In this document: positions 45,639 through 54,826 of the stretch, piece after piece
Layout of the letters: each line of letters opens with the position of its first letter
Position numbering within the stretch: the first letter of the stretch is position 1
Assembly (NCBI RefSeq): GCF_037201975.1
Contig: NZ_CP147520.1
Coordinates: 6,386,001-6,450,000 of the forward strand
Direction of reading: 5' to 3'
Source of the DNA: Streptomyces sp. TG1A-60
GTDB taxonomy: Bacteria; Actinomycetota; Actinomycetes; Streptomycetales; Streptomycetaceae
Length of the DNA stretch: 64,000 nt
The notes under the pieces: generated by a model
What the model saw: only the letters and a program-made list of their open reading frames with translations
The model's database searches: none
What the model was told of the DNA's origin: nothing
Program-made: the position numbers and the translations under genes

Positions 45639-45831
45639 TGCGAGCAACCACACACAACCCGTGGCCGCCGACGAACGCCCACCTCCGAGCTCTCCCGCCG
45701 TCAACCCCCGTTCAGGCAGGGACGCGACAGTGCGGACGCGACCCACGGCTCCGCCACTGCCCACCGTCATCCCTGCCGGTACGGGCCGCACCCTTGCCCG
45801 CCTGGAAGATTGACATCTAACATTTCAGTTC

Positions 45832-46632
45832 ATGGAGGCCATGCGACCGGTGGGCCGCACCCTGCTCAGGGACCGCGCCTACCAAGCCATCCGGGACGCC
45901 ATCGTGGCCGGGGAGATCGAGCCCGGTGCGGTGGTGCGCGACGCCGAGTTCGCTGAGCTGCTGGGGCTGTCACGGGCGCCGGTGCGGGAGGCGTTCTCGC
46001 GGCTGGTGGACGAGGGGCTCCTGGAGAGCAAGCCGCAGAGCTACACGCGGGTCACGGCCGTCGTGGCCGCGGATGTGCGGGACGCGGCGGCCGTGGTCGG
46101 GGCCATGCACGAACTGGCCACCCGGATCGCCGTGCCCAGGCTGTTCGCGGCGGACGTCGAGATGATGCGCTCGGCCAACGAGCGGTTCGCGGCGGCCGTC
46201 CACGCCGGAGACGTCGACGCCGCCCTGGTCGCCGACGACGAACTGCACGACGTCCTGGTCCGGGTGAGCGGCAACCGCGCGGCTGCCGCCACCGTCGCCC
46301 GCTACACCCCGCTCATCCGCCGGCTGGAGCGACGGCGCTTCGGCGAGGGCGGCAACTGCCGCTCGGCGGGCCTGCACGAGCAGTTGATCGAGGCCTGCGC
46401 GACCGGTGACACGGACGAGGCGGTCCGGGTCACGGCGGAGATCTGGCGCGGCCTGGCCGCATTCGCCGACGCAGCCGATGAAGCCGGCGAAACCGATGAA
46501 GCCGGTGAAGCAGGTGAAGCCGACGCGGCGAATGAATCCAACGAGGCGGATGAAGCGGACGAAGGCGGTGAATGTGCCGGTGGGCCCGCCGACGGACCCG
46601 CCGACAAGCCCGTCGGCGAAGCGGCCCACTGA
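45832..46632 (+). CDS. GntR-family (FadR/FCD type) regulator with a repetitive acidic tail
   Basis: The 266-residue regulator has an N-terminal winged helix (LRDRAYQAIRDAIVAGEIEP, then AEFAELLGLSRAPVREAFSR) and an all-helical FCD ligand domain ending at about residue 215 (IWRGLAAF). The last 50 residues are low complexity, built on near repeats of ADEAGE/NEADEADEGG. The acdS gene follows after 24 bases, so it probably senses a substrate of the deaminase. TTGACA at 45810 and CTAACATTTCAG at 45817 lie just before the start; ATG 45841 is an alternative start. No good ribosome site is visible, so the mRNA may be leaderless. Confidence 0.87.
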   Translation: MEAMRPVGRTLLRDRAYQAIRDAIVAGEIEPGAVVRDAEFAELLGLSRAPVREAFSRLVDEGLLESKPQSYTRVTAVVAADVRDAAAVVGAMHELATRIAVPRLFAADVEMMRSANERFAAAVHAGDVDAALVADDELHDVLVRVSGNRAAAATVARYTPLIRRLERRRFGEGGNCRSAGLHEQLIEACATGDTDEAVRVTAEIWRGLAAFADAADEAGETDEAGEAGEADAANESNEADEADEGGECAGGPADGPADKPVGEAAH

Positions 46633-46656
46633 CCCACTCCAACCCCCGGAGGACCC

Positions 46657-47676
46657 GTGCCCCTTACTTCCTACGAGCGCTACCCGCTCCTCTTCGGGCC
46701 CTCCCCGGTCCACCCCCTGGAACGCCTGACCGACCACCTCGGCGGCGCCACCCTCTGGGCCAAGCGCGAGGACTGCAACTCCGGCATCGCGTACGGCGGC
46801 AACAAGACCCGCAAGCTGGAGTACCTCGTCGCCGACGCGCTCGCCCAGGGGTGCGACACCCTCGTCTCCATCGGCGGAGTGCAGTCCAACCACACCCGCC
46901 AGGTCGCCGCCGTCGCCGCCCGTGCCGGACTCGCGTGCGTGCTCGTGCAGGAGAGTTGGGTCGACTGGCCGGACGCCGTGTACGACAAGGTCGGCAACAT
47001 CCTGATCAGCCGGCTGGCCGGCGCCGACGTACGTCTCGTCCGGGCCGGCTTCGGCATCGGCGTCAAGGAGAGCTGGGAGCTGGCGCTCCGGGAGGTCGAG
47101 GAGGGCGGCGGCAAGCCGTACGCCATCCCGGCCGGAGCCTCCGACCACCCCCTCGGCGGACTGGGCTTCGCGGGCTGGGCGTACGAAGTCGCCGAACAGG
47201 AACGGGAGTTGGGGGTCTTCTTCGACACGGTGATCGTCTGCTCGGTGACCGGCTCCACCCAGGCGGGCATGGTCGCCGGCTTCGCCGCGCTGGAGGAGAC
47301 GGGCGGACTGCCGCGCCGGGTGCTCGGCATCGACGCCTCGGCGAAGCCGGCCGCCACCCGCGAGCAGATCGCCCGCATCGCGCAGAACACCGGACGACTC
47401 ATCGGTGTCAAGTGTGAGTTGACCGTGGCGGACGTCGAGCTGGACGAGCGATACCACGCGGGGATCTACGGTGTCCCGGACGATGCCACCCTCGTGGCGA
47501 TGCAGCTCGCCGCACGGACCGAGGGCATGATCACCGACCCCGTGTACGAGGGGAAGTCCATGGCCGGGATGGTCGACCTGGTCGAGCGCGGCGAGATCGG
47601 CCGCGACTCCACCGTGCTCTACGCCCACCTCGGCGGGCAGCCCGCGCTCAACGCGTACAGCGCGGTGATCCAGTGA
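46657..47676 (+). CDS. acdS: 1-aminocyclopropane-1-carboxylate deaminase
   Basis: The 339-residue fold-type II PLP enzyme splits ACC, the plant ethylene precursor, into 2-oxobutyrate and ammonia. The PLP Lys is in [17 protein letters not shown] (about residue 51). [20 protein letters not shown] binds the cofactor phosphate region. The residues that separate true ACC deaminases from D-cysteine desulfhydrases are kept: Tyr-Glu in [11 protein letters not shown] (about 294-295) and Leu in [13 protein letters not shown] (about 322). The adjacent GntR gene suggests substrate-induced expression. This is typical of plant-associated strains. Confidence 0.9.
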   Translation: MPLTSYERYPLLFGPSPVHPLERLTDHLGGATLWAKREDCNSGIAYGGNKTRKLEYLVADALAQGCDTLVSIGGVQSNHTRQVAAVAARAGLACVLVQESWVDWPDAVYDKVGNILISRLAGADVRLVRAGFGIGVKESWELALREVEEGGGKPYAIPAGASDHPLGGLGFAGWAYEVAEQERELGVFFDTVIVCSVTGSTQAGMVAGFAALEETGGLPRRVLGIDASAKPAATREQIARIAQNTGRLIGVKCELTVADVELDERYHAGIYGVPDDATLVAMQLAARTEGMITDPVYEGKSMAGMVDLVERGEIGRDSTVLYAHLGGQPALNAYSAVIQ

Positions 47677-47775
47677 CGTCGGCCGCGCTGTTCCCGAGCT
47701 GACCCGCCCCGCCGCCGGGGACATGTGCCGGGCACCCCCTCGAACGGGGGCGCCCGGCGCTGAGCGTATGGCCCC

Positions 47776-48998
47776 TCAGAGTGCCTGTGCCGAGGGCTTC
47801 ACCATCCCCCTGACCGTGCGGGACTTCACGAAGTCGCCCATGGCGGTCATCTCCCACTCGCCGGAGAACTGCTTGATCAGCTTGGCCATCATGACGCCGG
47901 TCTGGGCTTCGGCGTTGGTGAGGTCGAAGCGGACCAGTTCCTCGCCGGTCGCGGCGTCGAGGAGGCGGCAGTAGGCCTTGGCGACCTCGGTGAACTTCTG
48001 GCCGGTGAAGGAGTTGACCGTGAAGACCAGACCGGTGACCTCCTGGGGGAGCCGCCCGAGGTCGACCACGATCACCTCGTCGTCCCCGCCGCCCTCACCC
48101 GTGAGGTTGTCGCCGGAGTGCTTGATCGCGCCGTTCACGATGGAGAGCTTGCCGAAGTAGCAGCTGTCGATGTGGTTGCGCTGCGGACCGTACGCGATGA
48201 CCGACGCGTCGAGGTCGATGTCCTTGCCCCGGTACGCCGGCTCCCAGCCGAGGCCCATCTTGACCTGGGAGAGCAGCGGGCGGCCTCCCTTGACCAGGGA
48301 GACCGTCTGGTTCTTCTGGAGGCTGACGCGGCCCTTGTCCAGGTTGATCTTCCCGGCGCCGGGGGCGGGGGCCGCGGGCGGGGCCGGAGGGGCGGCGGGG
48401 GCCGGGGGTGCCGTGAGGCGGGGATCCAGGGACGGGGCCGGCGGGGGCTGCGTGGCGGGGGCGGGCGGGGCGACGGAGGAGGGCTGTGCCGGGGCGGGCT
48501 CCTCCACCGTGACGCCGAAGTCCGTCGCGATGCCCGCCAGGCCGTTCGCGTATCCCTGGCCGACCGCGCGGGCCTTCCACGAGCCGTTGCGCAGATAGAT
48601 CTCCACGATCACCAGGGCCGTCTCCGCGCCCAGCTGCGGCGGGGTGAACGTGGCGATCACCGAGCCGTCCGCCGCGTCGCGGATCGTCGCCGTCGGCTCG
48701 ATGCCCTGGAAGGTCTGGCCCGCCGCGTCCGGGCTCGCCGTGACGACGATCTTCTCGATGCCCGGGGGACGGCCGCCGTGTCGACCGTGATCGCGTCCGG
48801 GGTCGTACCGTCGCCCGAGCGGTAGGTCACACCCGGGCCGCTCGGCTGGTTGTAGAAGATGAAATCGTCGTCCGAGCGCACCTTGCCGTCGGCGGTGAGC
48901 AGCAGGCCCGATACATCGAGCCGCACGGGCGCGGCGACGTCCACCGCGACGCGGGGGGCGGGCAGCGGGATGTTCGAGCCGGGGGTCATAGCTGTCAT
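47776..48998 (-). CDS. Double TerD-domain protein (tellurium resistance family), frame broken by a 1-base deletion
   Basis: The first part, from ATG 48998 (MTAMTPGSNIPLPAPRVAVD), runs through the first TerD half (GKVRSDDDFIFYNQPSGPGV). At the G-run 48764-48768 the frame shifts. The second frame continues without loss: PGIEKIVVTASPDAAGQTFQ, then VEIYLRNGSWKARAVGQGYA. A Pro/Ala-rich linker of about 75 residues leads to a second TerD domain (KINLDKGRVSLQKNQTVSLV, LDASVIAYGPQRNHIDSCYF, RFDLTNAEAQTGVMMAKL). One extra base restores a protein of about 407 residues. TerD domains bind calcium and act in tellurite, phage and stress responses. Confidence 0.78.
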
Positions 48999-49314
48999 GC
49001 CGAGTGAACGTTTCAAGCCGCTTTACCGTTCCCTTACCGAGGAGGTCGGGGCCGTTCGGGGGATGACCTTCCTCCGCGCTCATGGCCGACACCCGCTCTC
49101 CCCGCCGTGGTGCTGTGAGTTCGGGCCCGGTGGAGGCCCTGGAGAGAGTTGTCCAGCGGGCGTGCGGCGCCGACCTGGCCTGTCGCGTCCACCGGGCCTG
49201 TGGCGCGTCCGGTGAGGCCCGTCCCTGACCGTTTCGTACGGCGACGGCCCGTGGCGGACCTGGTTCGGGCGACGGGCGCGCCCGGATGCGGGGGCGGGTG
49301 ACCCGCCGTCACCG

Positions 49315-50139
49315 TCAGTACGGCCAGATCGGCGGGTCGCTCACGAAGTGGCCGCCCAGGTTGGCGTGCGCCATGTTCTCCGGGTCCAGCTCGCCCTGCT
49401 CGGCGATCAGCTTCTCGGCGTACGGCTCGGAGTCGTCCCGCGGCTCGTAGCCCAGGGCGCGGGCGGTGGAGAGGTCCCACCACAGGCGGGTGTTGGCGGA
49501 GGAGCCGTAGACGACGGTGTGGCCGACGTCCTCGGCCGTCAGGGCCGCGTGGAGGAGACGGGCGCCGTCGGCCGGACTCATCCAGAGCGAGAGCATGCGG
49601 ACGCTGGTGGGCTCGGGGAAGCAGGAGCCGATGCGCACGGAGACCGTTTCGATGCCGTGCTTGTCCCAGTAGAGCTGGGCCAGGTCCTCGCCGAAGGACT
49701 TGGAGAGACCGTAGAAGGTGTCGGGGCGGTGCGGTGTGTCGACCGGGATCAGCGCGTCCGGATCATGGGGGGCGTCTCCGTGCGGCCGGGGCGTGAAGCC
49801 CACCGCGTGGTTGGAGGAGGCGAAGACGACGCGGCGCACGCCCTCCTCGCGGGCGGCCTCGTACAGGTTGTACGTTCCCTCGATGTTCGCCTTGAGGATC
49901 TTCTCGAAGGAGGCTTCCAGGGAGATGCCCGCGAGGTGGATGATCGCGTCGACACCCCGTACGGCCTCGCGCAGGGCGTCCTTGTCGGCGAGGTCGGCGG
50001 TGATCGCGTCCGGCTCGCCCTCGACGGGCAGCAGGTCCAGGAGGCGCAGCTCGTAGCCGTGGGTCGGCAGTAGCTCCCGCATGAGGGTGCCGAGGCCACC
50101 GGCGGCGCCGGTGAGCAGAACGGTGCGGGGAGCGGGCAT
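49315..50139 (-). CDS. NAD-dependent uronate dehydrogenase-like oxidoreductase
   Basis: The 274-residue short-chain/epimerase-type enzyme starts at ATG 50139 with GGAG eight bases upstream. Its features are the NAD motif LLTGAAGGLGTLMREL, the Ser/Asn stretch VVFASSNHAVGFTPR and the catalytic Tyr-x3-Lys in FYGLSKSFGEDLAQLYW. The same set is seen in uronate dehydrogenase, which oxidises galacturonate or glucuronate to the aldaric acid lactone. The divergent neighbour encodes the dehydratase two steps on, which supports the role. It could also act on another hexuronate or sugar. Confidence 0.78.
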   Translation of the reverse strand: MPAPRTVLLTGAAGGLGTLMRELLPTHGYELRLLDLLPVEGEPDAITADLADKDALREAVRGVDAIIHLAGISLEASFEKILKANIEGTYNLYEAAREEGVRRVVFASSNHAVGFTPRPHGDAPHDPDALIPVDTPHRPDTFYGLSKSFGEDLAQLYWDKHGIETVSVRIGSCFPEPTSVRMLSLWMSPADGARLLHAALTAEDVGHTVVYGSSANTRLWWDLSTARALGYEPRDDSEPYAEKLIAEQGELDPENMAHANLGGHFVSDPPIWPY

Positions 50140-50313
50140 CCGTGGATCTCCTTGCATCGCCAGCGGTGCACATGGGCGTCCGGCATTCACATTCGTGGAC
50201 ACGCTAGGGAGTGCGGGTCCCGCGCGTCAAGTGGGGCATCGAGGCGGGAAATCGCTGGTGCGGTGCGGGTTGACCGGCTTGACCGGCCCCGGGCGGGCGT
50301 CTTAGCGTGCCTA

Positions 50314-50331
50314 TGTTCAGAAATGTAAACA
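50314..50331. promoter_or_regulatory. Operator candidate shared with the IclR/aldehyde dehydrogenase region
   Basis: TGTTCAGAAATGTAAACA has inverted ends (TGTT...AACA) and lies 30 bases before the dehydratase start in the divergent udh/dehydratase region. It agrees at 10 of 18 positions with CGTTCAGCATATCGAACG at 62829, including the stretch GTTCAG and the closing AAC. IclR-type regulators often use such partly palindromic sites. Confidence 0.45.
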
Positions 50332-50361
50332 CTGATCAGCGGCATGGCCTTGGGAGAGCCT

Positions 50362-51318
50362 GTGACGTCAGCCCCTCTCGCCGCCCGGCTCAGGGTCCCC
50401 AGCGGACCGCTGTTCTTCCCCGTCACGGCGTACGGGCCGGACGGCGCACTCGACCTCGACACCTGTCGCGCGCATGTCCGTCAAGGAGTCGACGCCGGTG
50501 CCGCCGCGGTCTTCGCCTGCTGCGGCACCGGCGAGTTCCACGCGCTCACACCCGAGGAGTTCCAGGAGTGCGTACGGGCGGCCGTGGCGGAGACGGCCGG
50601 CCGGGTGCCCGTCGTGGCCGGCGCGGGCTACGGCACCGCCCTCGCCGTGCGCTACGCGCGCCTCGCCGAACAGGCGGGCGCCGACGGCCTCCTCGCGCTG
50701 CCGCCGTACCTCGTCGTGGCCGCCCAGGAAGGGCTGCTGCGGCACTACCGGGAACTCGCCGCGGCGACCTCCCTCCCCGTCGTCGTCTACCAGCGCGACA
50801 ACGCCGTGTTCACGCCTCGGACGGTGGTCGAACTGGCCCGCGCGGAGGGAATCGTCGGCCTGAAGGACGGACTCGGCGACCTCGACCTGATGCAGCGGAT
50901 CGTGAGCGCGGTGCGCGGCGATGCCCCGGCGTCCGGTGACTTCCTCTACTTCAACGGCCTGCCGACCGCCGAGCTGACCCAGCCCGCCTACCGGGGCGTC
51001 GGGGTCCCCCTGTACTCGTCGGCCGTCTTCTGCTTCGTACCGGAGATCGCCCTGGCGTTTCACCAGGCGCTCGACAGGGGAGACGATGCGATCGTGGAGC
51101 GGCTGCTCGACGGGTTCTACCGGCCCTTCGTCGAACTCCGCGCGCGGGGACGCGGCTACGCCGTGTCGCTGGTCAAGGCCGGGGTACGACTACGGGGGCT
51201 GGACGTGGGCGAGGTCCGGCCGCCGCTGCACGAACCGGCGGAGGACCACGTCGAGCAGCTGGGCCAGTTGATCGAGCGCGGCTACGCGCTGCTGGAAGAG
51301 TGCCGGGAGGGCAAGTGA
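50362..51318 (+). CDS. 5-dehydro-4-deoxyglucarate dehydratase
   Basis: The 318-residue DapA-superfamily enzyme removes water and CO2 from 5-dehydro-4-deoxyglucarate, giving 2,5-dioxopentanoate. It has FFPVTAYGPDGALDLDTCRA, the motif AVFACCGTGEFHALTPEEF, LPPYLVVAAQEGLLRHYREL, the Tyr in VVVYQRDNAVFT and the Schiff-base Lys in GIVGLKDGLGDLDLMQ. GTG 50362 was chosen over ATG 50344 because GGGAG lies upstream of the former and none is seen before the latter. Its stop overlaps the next gene (GTGA). Confidence 0.88.
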   Translation: MTSAPLAARLRVPSGPLFFPVTAYGPDGALDLDTCRAHVRQGVDAGAAAVFACCGTGEFHALTPEEFQECVRAAVAETAGRVPVVAGAGYGTALAVRYARLAEQAGADGLLALPPYLVVAAQEGLLRHYRELAAATSLPVVVYQRDNAVFTPRTVVELARAEGIVGLKDGLGDLDLMQRIVSAVRGDAPASGDFLYFNGLPTAELTQPAYRGVGVPLYSSAVFCFVPEIALAFHQALDRGDDAIVERLLDGFYRPFVELRARGRGYAVSLVKAGVRLRGLDVGEVRPPLHEPAEDHVEQLGQLIERGYALLEECREGK

Positions 51319-52481
51319 AGGCGTCGACGTTCGTCTATCCGTGGGACGTGAACGGGGACCCGGCCGCCGCCGAGCGCATCGCGGGCCTGGGCGTGCGGCA
51401 GGTGACGCTCGCCTCCGCGTACCACTCCACCCGCGCGCTCACCCCCCGCCACCCCCGGCAGCGTATCGTCACCGCCGAGCACGCGGCCGTGCTGTACCCG
51501 CCGGGCAGGCGCTGGGAGGGCCGTACGCTGCGGCCGTACGCGGCGGGTGACTGGGCGCCCGGCGACGCGTTCGGGGAGGCCGCGAGGGCGCTCGCCCACG
51601 CCGGGCTCGACGTGCACACCTGGGTGGTCCTGGCGCACAACTCCCGCCTTGGCGCCGAGCACCCCTCGACCTGCGTGGTCAACGCGTACGGGGACCGGTA
51701 TCCGTGGGCGCCGTGTGTCGCGCAGGAGCCGACGCGCGAGTACCTCGTCGACCTGGCCGTGGAGGCGGCGGTCCGCCCCGGCGCGCGCGGCACCGAGCTG
51801 GAGTCCCTCGGCTGGTACGGCATCTCCCACCTGCACGCCCACGACAAGACGGGCGGGGTCGGGCTCGGGGACGCCGGGCAGTACCTGATGTCGCTGTGCT
51901 TCTGCGTGACCTGCCGCGACGGGTACGACGGGGCCGGGCTGGACCCCGACGCGCTCGCGGCGGCAGTGCGGGACGCGCTGGAGCCGTTGTGGCGGGGCGA
52001 GACCGTCGACGAGGGGTGGCCGGCTGTCGAGAAGCTCCTCGGTGCCGAGTGGGCGGTGGGTACGCGGGTGTGGCGCGACGCGATCGCGCGCTCGCTCCAG
52101 GAGGCGGCCGTCGGGGCAGTGCGGGCTGCCGCGCCCGAGGGGTTCCAGGTGCTGTTGCACGCGGACCCGGTGACCTACCACTGCGGGGCGAACCCCGGCG
52201 TCGACCCGGCGCACATCCTGGGCGTGGCTGACGGGGTTGTCGTGCCGTGCGCGGGAGGACCGGGACTCCTCCCCGCGTTCGCGGAGGTCGGGACGGAGGG
52301 GGCTGTGCTGGCCGCCAACTTCGGCATCGTGTCGGGGATGGGCGGCAGCCCGGTGACGCTGGCCGAGGACGCCGGACGCGCGGTGGAACTGGGGGCGACC
52401 GAACTGCGGCTGTATCACGCGGGGTTGGCGTCGGACCAGGACCTGACCGCGGTACGGGAGGCATTGACGGCGGTGGGCTGA
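51315..52481 (+). CDS. Uncharacterised protein coupled to the glucarate dehydratase
   Basis: A 388-residue soluble protein starting at GTG 51315 (KASTFVYPWDVNGDPAAAER). It has barrel-like strand/helix alternation (VRQVTLASAYHSTRAL, GLDVHTWVVLAHNSRL, LGWYGISHLHAHDK) and several His and Cys (SLCFCVTCRDGYDG). The pattern, an N-terminal TFVYPWD and a late LLHADPVTYHCGANPGVDP, resembles glycoside-hydrolase-like barrels of unknown function in sugar-acid gene clusters. I cannot name a reaction. Overlap with the dehydratase gene (GTGA) ties it to uronate or glucarate use. Confidence 0.72.
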   Translation: MKASTFVYPWDVNGDPAAAERIAGLGVRQVTLASAYHSTRALTPRHPRQRIVTAEHAAVLYPPGRRWEGRTLRPYAAGDWAPGDAFGEAARALAHAGLDVHTWVVLAHNSRLGAEHPSTCVVNAYGDRYPWAPCVAQEPTREYLVDLAVEAAVRPGARGTELESLGWYGISHLHAHDKTGGVGLGDAGQYLMSLCFCVTCRDGYDGAGLDPDALAAAVRDALEPLWRGETVDEGWPAVEKLLGAEWAVGTRVWRDAIARSLQEAAVGAVRAAAPEGFQVLLHADPVTYHCGANPGVDPAHILGVADGVVVPCAGGPGLLPAFAEVGTEGAVLAANFGIVSGMGGSPVTLAEDAGRAVELGATELRLYHAGLASDQDLTAVREALTAVG

Positions 52482-52538
52482 CCGGTCCCGGTCCCGTCGC
52501 GGTGCCGGTCGCGGGTTCGCTCCCGCCGCCCCTGCCTG

Positions 52539-53885
52539 TCAGCGGTGGCGCAGCAGCCAGGCAGCCGTCAGGAGATGGGCCCCTCCCACCGCGGCCGACA
52601 GCACCCGCAGGTCGACCGGTTGCACCACTGCCGCGCCGATCGCCGTCCCCACGGCCGTCGGGGCGAACAGCAGGGTGTGGGCGGTGGCGGTGGTGCGGCC
52701 CAGCAGCTCAGGCGGGGCCGCGCGTTGGACCGCGGTGAGCGCGGCGGTCAGGACGCAGGGCAGGCCGATGCCGATCGCCGCGCTGCAGGCCAGGGCGACG
52801 GTGTCGTTCGGTATCGCGCGGAGAGCCACCGCCGACCCCGTCAGGGCGATGCCGTACGCCGCGAAGGGGAGTCCGCCGAGGCGGCGCAGGAGGGGGCCCG
52901 TGGCCAGGCCGACGGTGATCGAGCCGGCGCCCTGCGCCAGGTAGAGAAGTCCGGCGTAGGCGGGCGAGTGGCCCAGGGGCTCCACCACCGCGTGGATCAG
53001 GGCGCCGTTGATCCCGGAGAGCAGCATGGTGGTGCCGCCGGCCAGGACGAGGGGGCGTAGGCGCTTGTCGGTGAGCAGATGGCGGGCGCCTTCGGCCGTG
53101 CGGGCACGCCGGCCCGCGCGGGGCCGTTGGTCATCGCCCGTGCCCGTGCCCGTGCCGGTGTCGGTGCCCGTGTGCGTGCCGGTGCCCGTGACCGTGTCGG
53201 TGTCGGTGTCGACGACGGGGGCAGAGGCGCTGCTCCGCAGCCACCGCCCGTGCCGTCCGGCCCCGGTGCGCACCGGCTCGCCTTCCCGCGCCCGCACTGA
53301 CGCGTACAGTCCCGCCGCCGCGACGAAGGTGACCGCGTCCAGCAGCGCGACCGTCGCTGCGCCGTACACCGCGTAGAGGCCCGCTCCGGCCAGTGGGGCC
53401 ACCAGCTTCATGCTCTCGTTGGCCGTCATGCGCAGCCCGTTGAAGTCGCCGAGGAGGGACGGGCCGACGGCCGTGGCGACGAGGGCGGACTCGGCCGCGT
53501 CATGGACGACGCCCGCCGTTCCGTAGAGGAGGAGGACCGTGTAGAGGACCCACAGGTCGCCCGGGGTGTCCACGGTGAAGAGGGTGAGGAGGAGGGCGGC
53601 CAGGCCGAGGTCGGTGGCGATGAGGAGCGGGCGGCGGCGGTGGCGGTCCGCGAGGGTGCCCAGCCAAGGGCCCGCGAGGAGCGGCGCCCACAGGGCGCAC
53701 GCGCACAGCGCCGCCAGCGCGTCCGAGCCGGTGAGATCCTTGACCCAGATCCCCGCGACCAGCCACATCGCCGACGAACCGAGGCCCGAGACCACCACTG
53801 CGGCCAGGTACAGCCCCGCGTCGCGGTCCCCGAGGACCCGCCTGGTCGACCCTGCCGACCCTCTTGTCCGTGTCGTGGATGTCAT
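52539..53885 (-). CDS. MFS transporter with a Thr/Gly/Asp-repeat loop
   Basis: The 448-residue membrane protein has about 12 hydrophobic segments of a drug-efflux MFS type (LYLAAVVVSGLGSSAMWLVA, LAGPWLGTLADRHRRRPLLI, ESMKLVAPLAGAGLYAVYGA). The loop between segments 6 and 7 has a run of Thr-Gly/Thr-Asp dipeptides (about residues 225-250), encoded by a hexanucleotide repeat. ATG 53885 (MTSTTRTRGS) precedes the first membrane segment. The frame is open 800 bases further upstream across other genes, but that part is not coding. Confidence 0.82.
   Translation of the reverse strand: MTSTTRTRGSAGSTRRVLGDRDAGLYLAAVVVSGLGSSAMWLVAGIWVKDLTGSDALAALCACALWAPLLAGPWLGTLADRHRRRPLLIATDLGLAALLLTLFTVDTPGDLWVLYTVLLLYGTAGVVHDAAESALVATAVGPSLLGDFNGLRMTANESMKLVAPLAGAGLYAVYGAATVALLDAVTFVAAAGLYASVRAREGEPVRTGAGRHGRWLRSSASAPVVDTDTDTVTGTGTHTGTDTGTGTGTGDDQRPRAGRRARTAEGARHLLTDKRLRPLVLAGGTTMLLSGINGALIHAVVEPLGHSPAYAGLLYLAQGAGSITVGLATGPLLRRLGGLPFAAYGIALTGSAVALRAIPNDTVALACSAAIGIGLPCVLTAALTAVQRAAPPELLGRTTATAHTLLFAPTAVGTAIGAAVVQPVDLRVLSAAVGGAHLLTAAWLLRHR
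53137..53212. repeat. Hexanucleotide-like repeat (CCCGTG/TCGGTG) inside the MFS gene
   Basis: About 76 bases consist almost wholly of six-base units CCCGTG, CCGGTG and TCGGTG. In the coding strand they read as alternating Thr codons and Gly or Asp codons. Such an array can change length by slippage in multiples of six without losing the frame. Confidence 0.7.
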
Positions 53886-54066
53886 GGCTGGTGATCGTGG
53901 TGCTGAGGCCCTGCCGCGCGGATCGGGCACATGCCCTAGGAAGTGCCGCCGGGGAAGACAAGTGGGCGGCGAGCGATGAGTTTCCGCTGCGCCGGGGGTC
54001 CACAGGTGGTCCCCGCGGACGAAGACAGCAGTATTCCGGGATCCGGCACGTCTCCAGGAGCACCCC

Positions 54067-54659
54067 ATGACCCACGACGCCCCCACCACCCTCGACTTCG
54101 CCCCCCAGGCCCGTATCGTCGCCCGCCTCGCCCAGGCCGTCCGCGACGACCAGCTCTCCGCTCCCACGCCCTGTCCGGAGTACGCGGTGCGCCACCTGCT
54201 CGGGCATCTGCTCGGGCTCGCCGTCGCCTTCCGGGAGGCGGCCCGCAAGGATCTGGGCCCCACGACGGACACCGATCCGCAGGGGTCCTGCCGGATGTCG
54301 GGCCGGACTGGCGGGAGGCCCTGCCCACGGCGCTGGACGAACTCGCGGAGGCCTGGCGGGACCCGGCGGCCTGGACGGGCGAGACCCGGGCGGGCGGGGT
54401 GTCGCTGCCGGGCGCCGTCGCCGCCGCCGTGGCGGCGGACGAACTCGTCGTGCACGGCTGGGACCTCGCCCGCGCCACCGGCCAGACGTACGTCCCCGAT
54501 CCGGCGGCTCTCGCGGCGACGCACTCCTTCCTCGCCGCGGCGGCCGACGACCCCGCGCGCGGCGACATCTTCGCCCCGGTGGTGCCCGTGGCGGGCGACG
54601 AACCGTTGCTGGACCGGGTGATCGGCCTGAGCGGACGTGATCCGATCTGGAAGCCGTAG
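54067..54659 (+). CDS. TIGR03086-family (mycothiol-type DinB-fold) protein, frame broken by a 1-base deletion
   Basis: From ATG 54067 the first frame gives the maleylpyruvate-isomerase N-terminal type helices (LAQAVRDDQLSAPTPCPEYA, then VRHLLGHLLGLAVAFREAAR). At the G-run 54282-54285 it must shift; the second frame continues LPDVGPDWREALPTALDELA, then the metal His in LVVHGWDLARATGQTYVPD and ends at TAG 54659 with LLDRVIGLSGRDPIWKP. One extra G makes an intact protein of about 197 residues. Such proteins bind a metal through three His and are linked to mycothiol chemistry. The role here is unknown. Confidence 0.75.
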
Positions 54660-54737
54660 GGGCATTCCCACGACAGAACGCACCAACGAGGCGCGCGCCC
54701 CCGCCCCCGCCCCCGCCCGCGTCCGTAGGCTCCCCGC

Positions 54738-54782
54738 ATGCCCGTGAGCCTCACCGTCCTCGGCACCGCATCCCGGCCCGGA
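54738..54782 (+). pseudogene. Relic: N-terminal end of an MBL-fold hydrolase gene
   Basis: ATG 54738 starts MPVSLTVLGTASRPG, which looks like the first strand of Streptomyces metallo-beta-lactamase-fold hydrolases (MPVSLTVLGTA then normally P-Y-P-R-P). The similarity ends after about 14 residues, and the following bases lead into a different relic. Confidence 0.4.
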
Positions 54783-54826
54783 CGGGCCCGCCTCCGGTCA
54801 GCGTGCCAAGGGCGGCGACACCGTCG

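Noticed and set aside
45810..45815. TTGACA as -35 box of the GntR gene
   Set aside because: A matching -10 would fall inside the coding region, so I list it only as a nearby feature.
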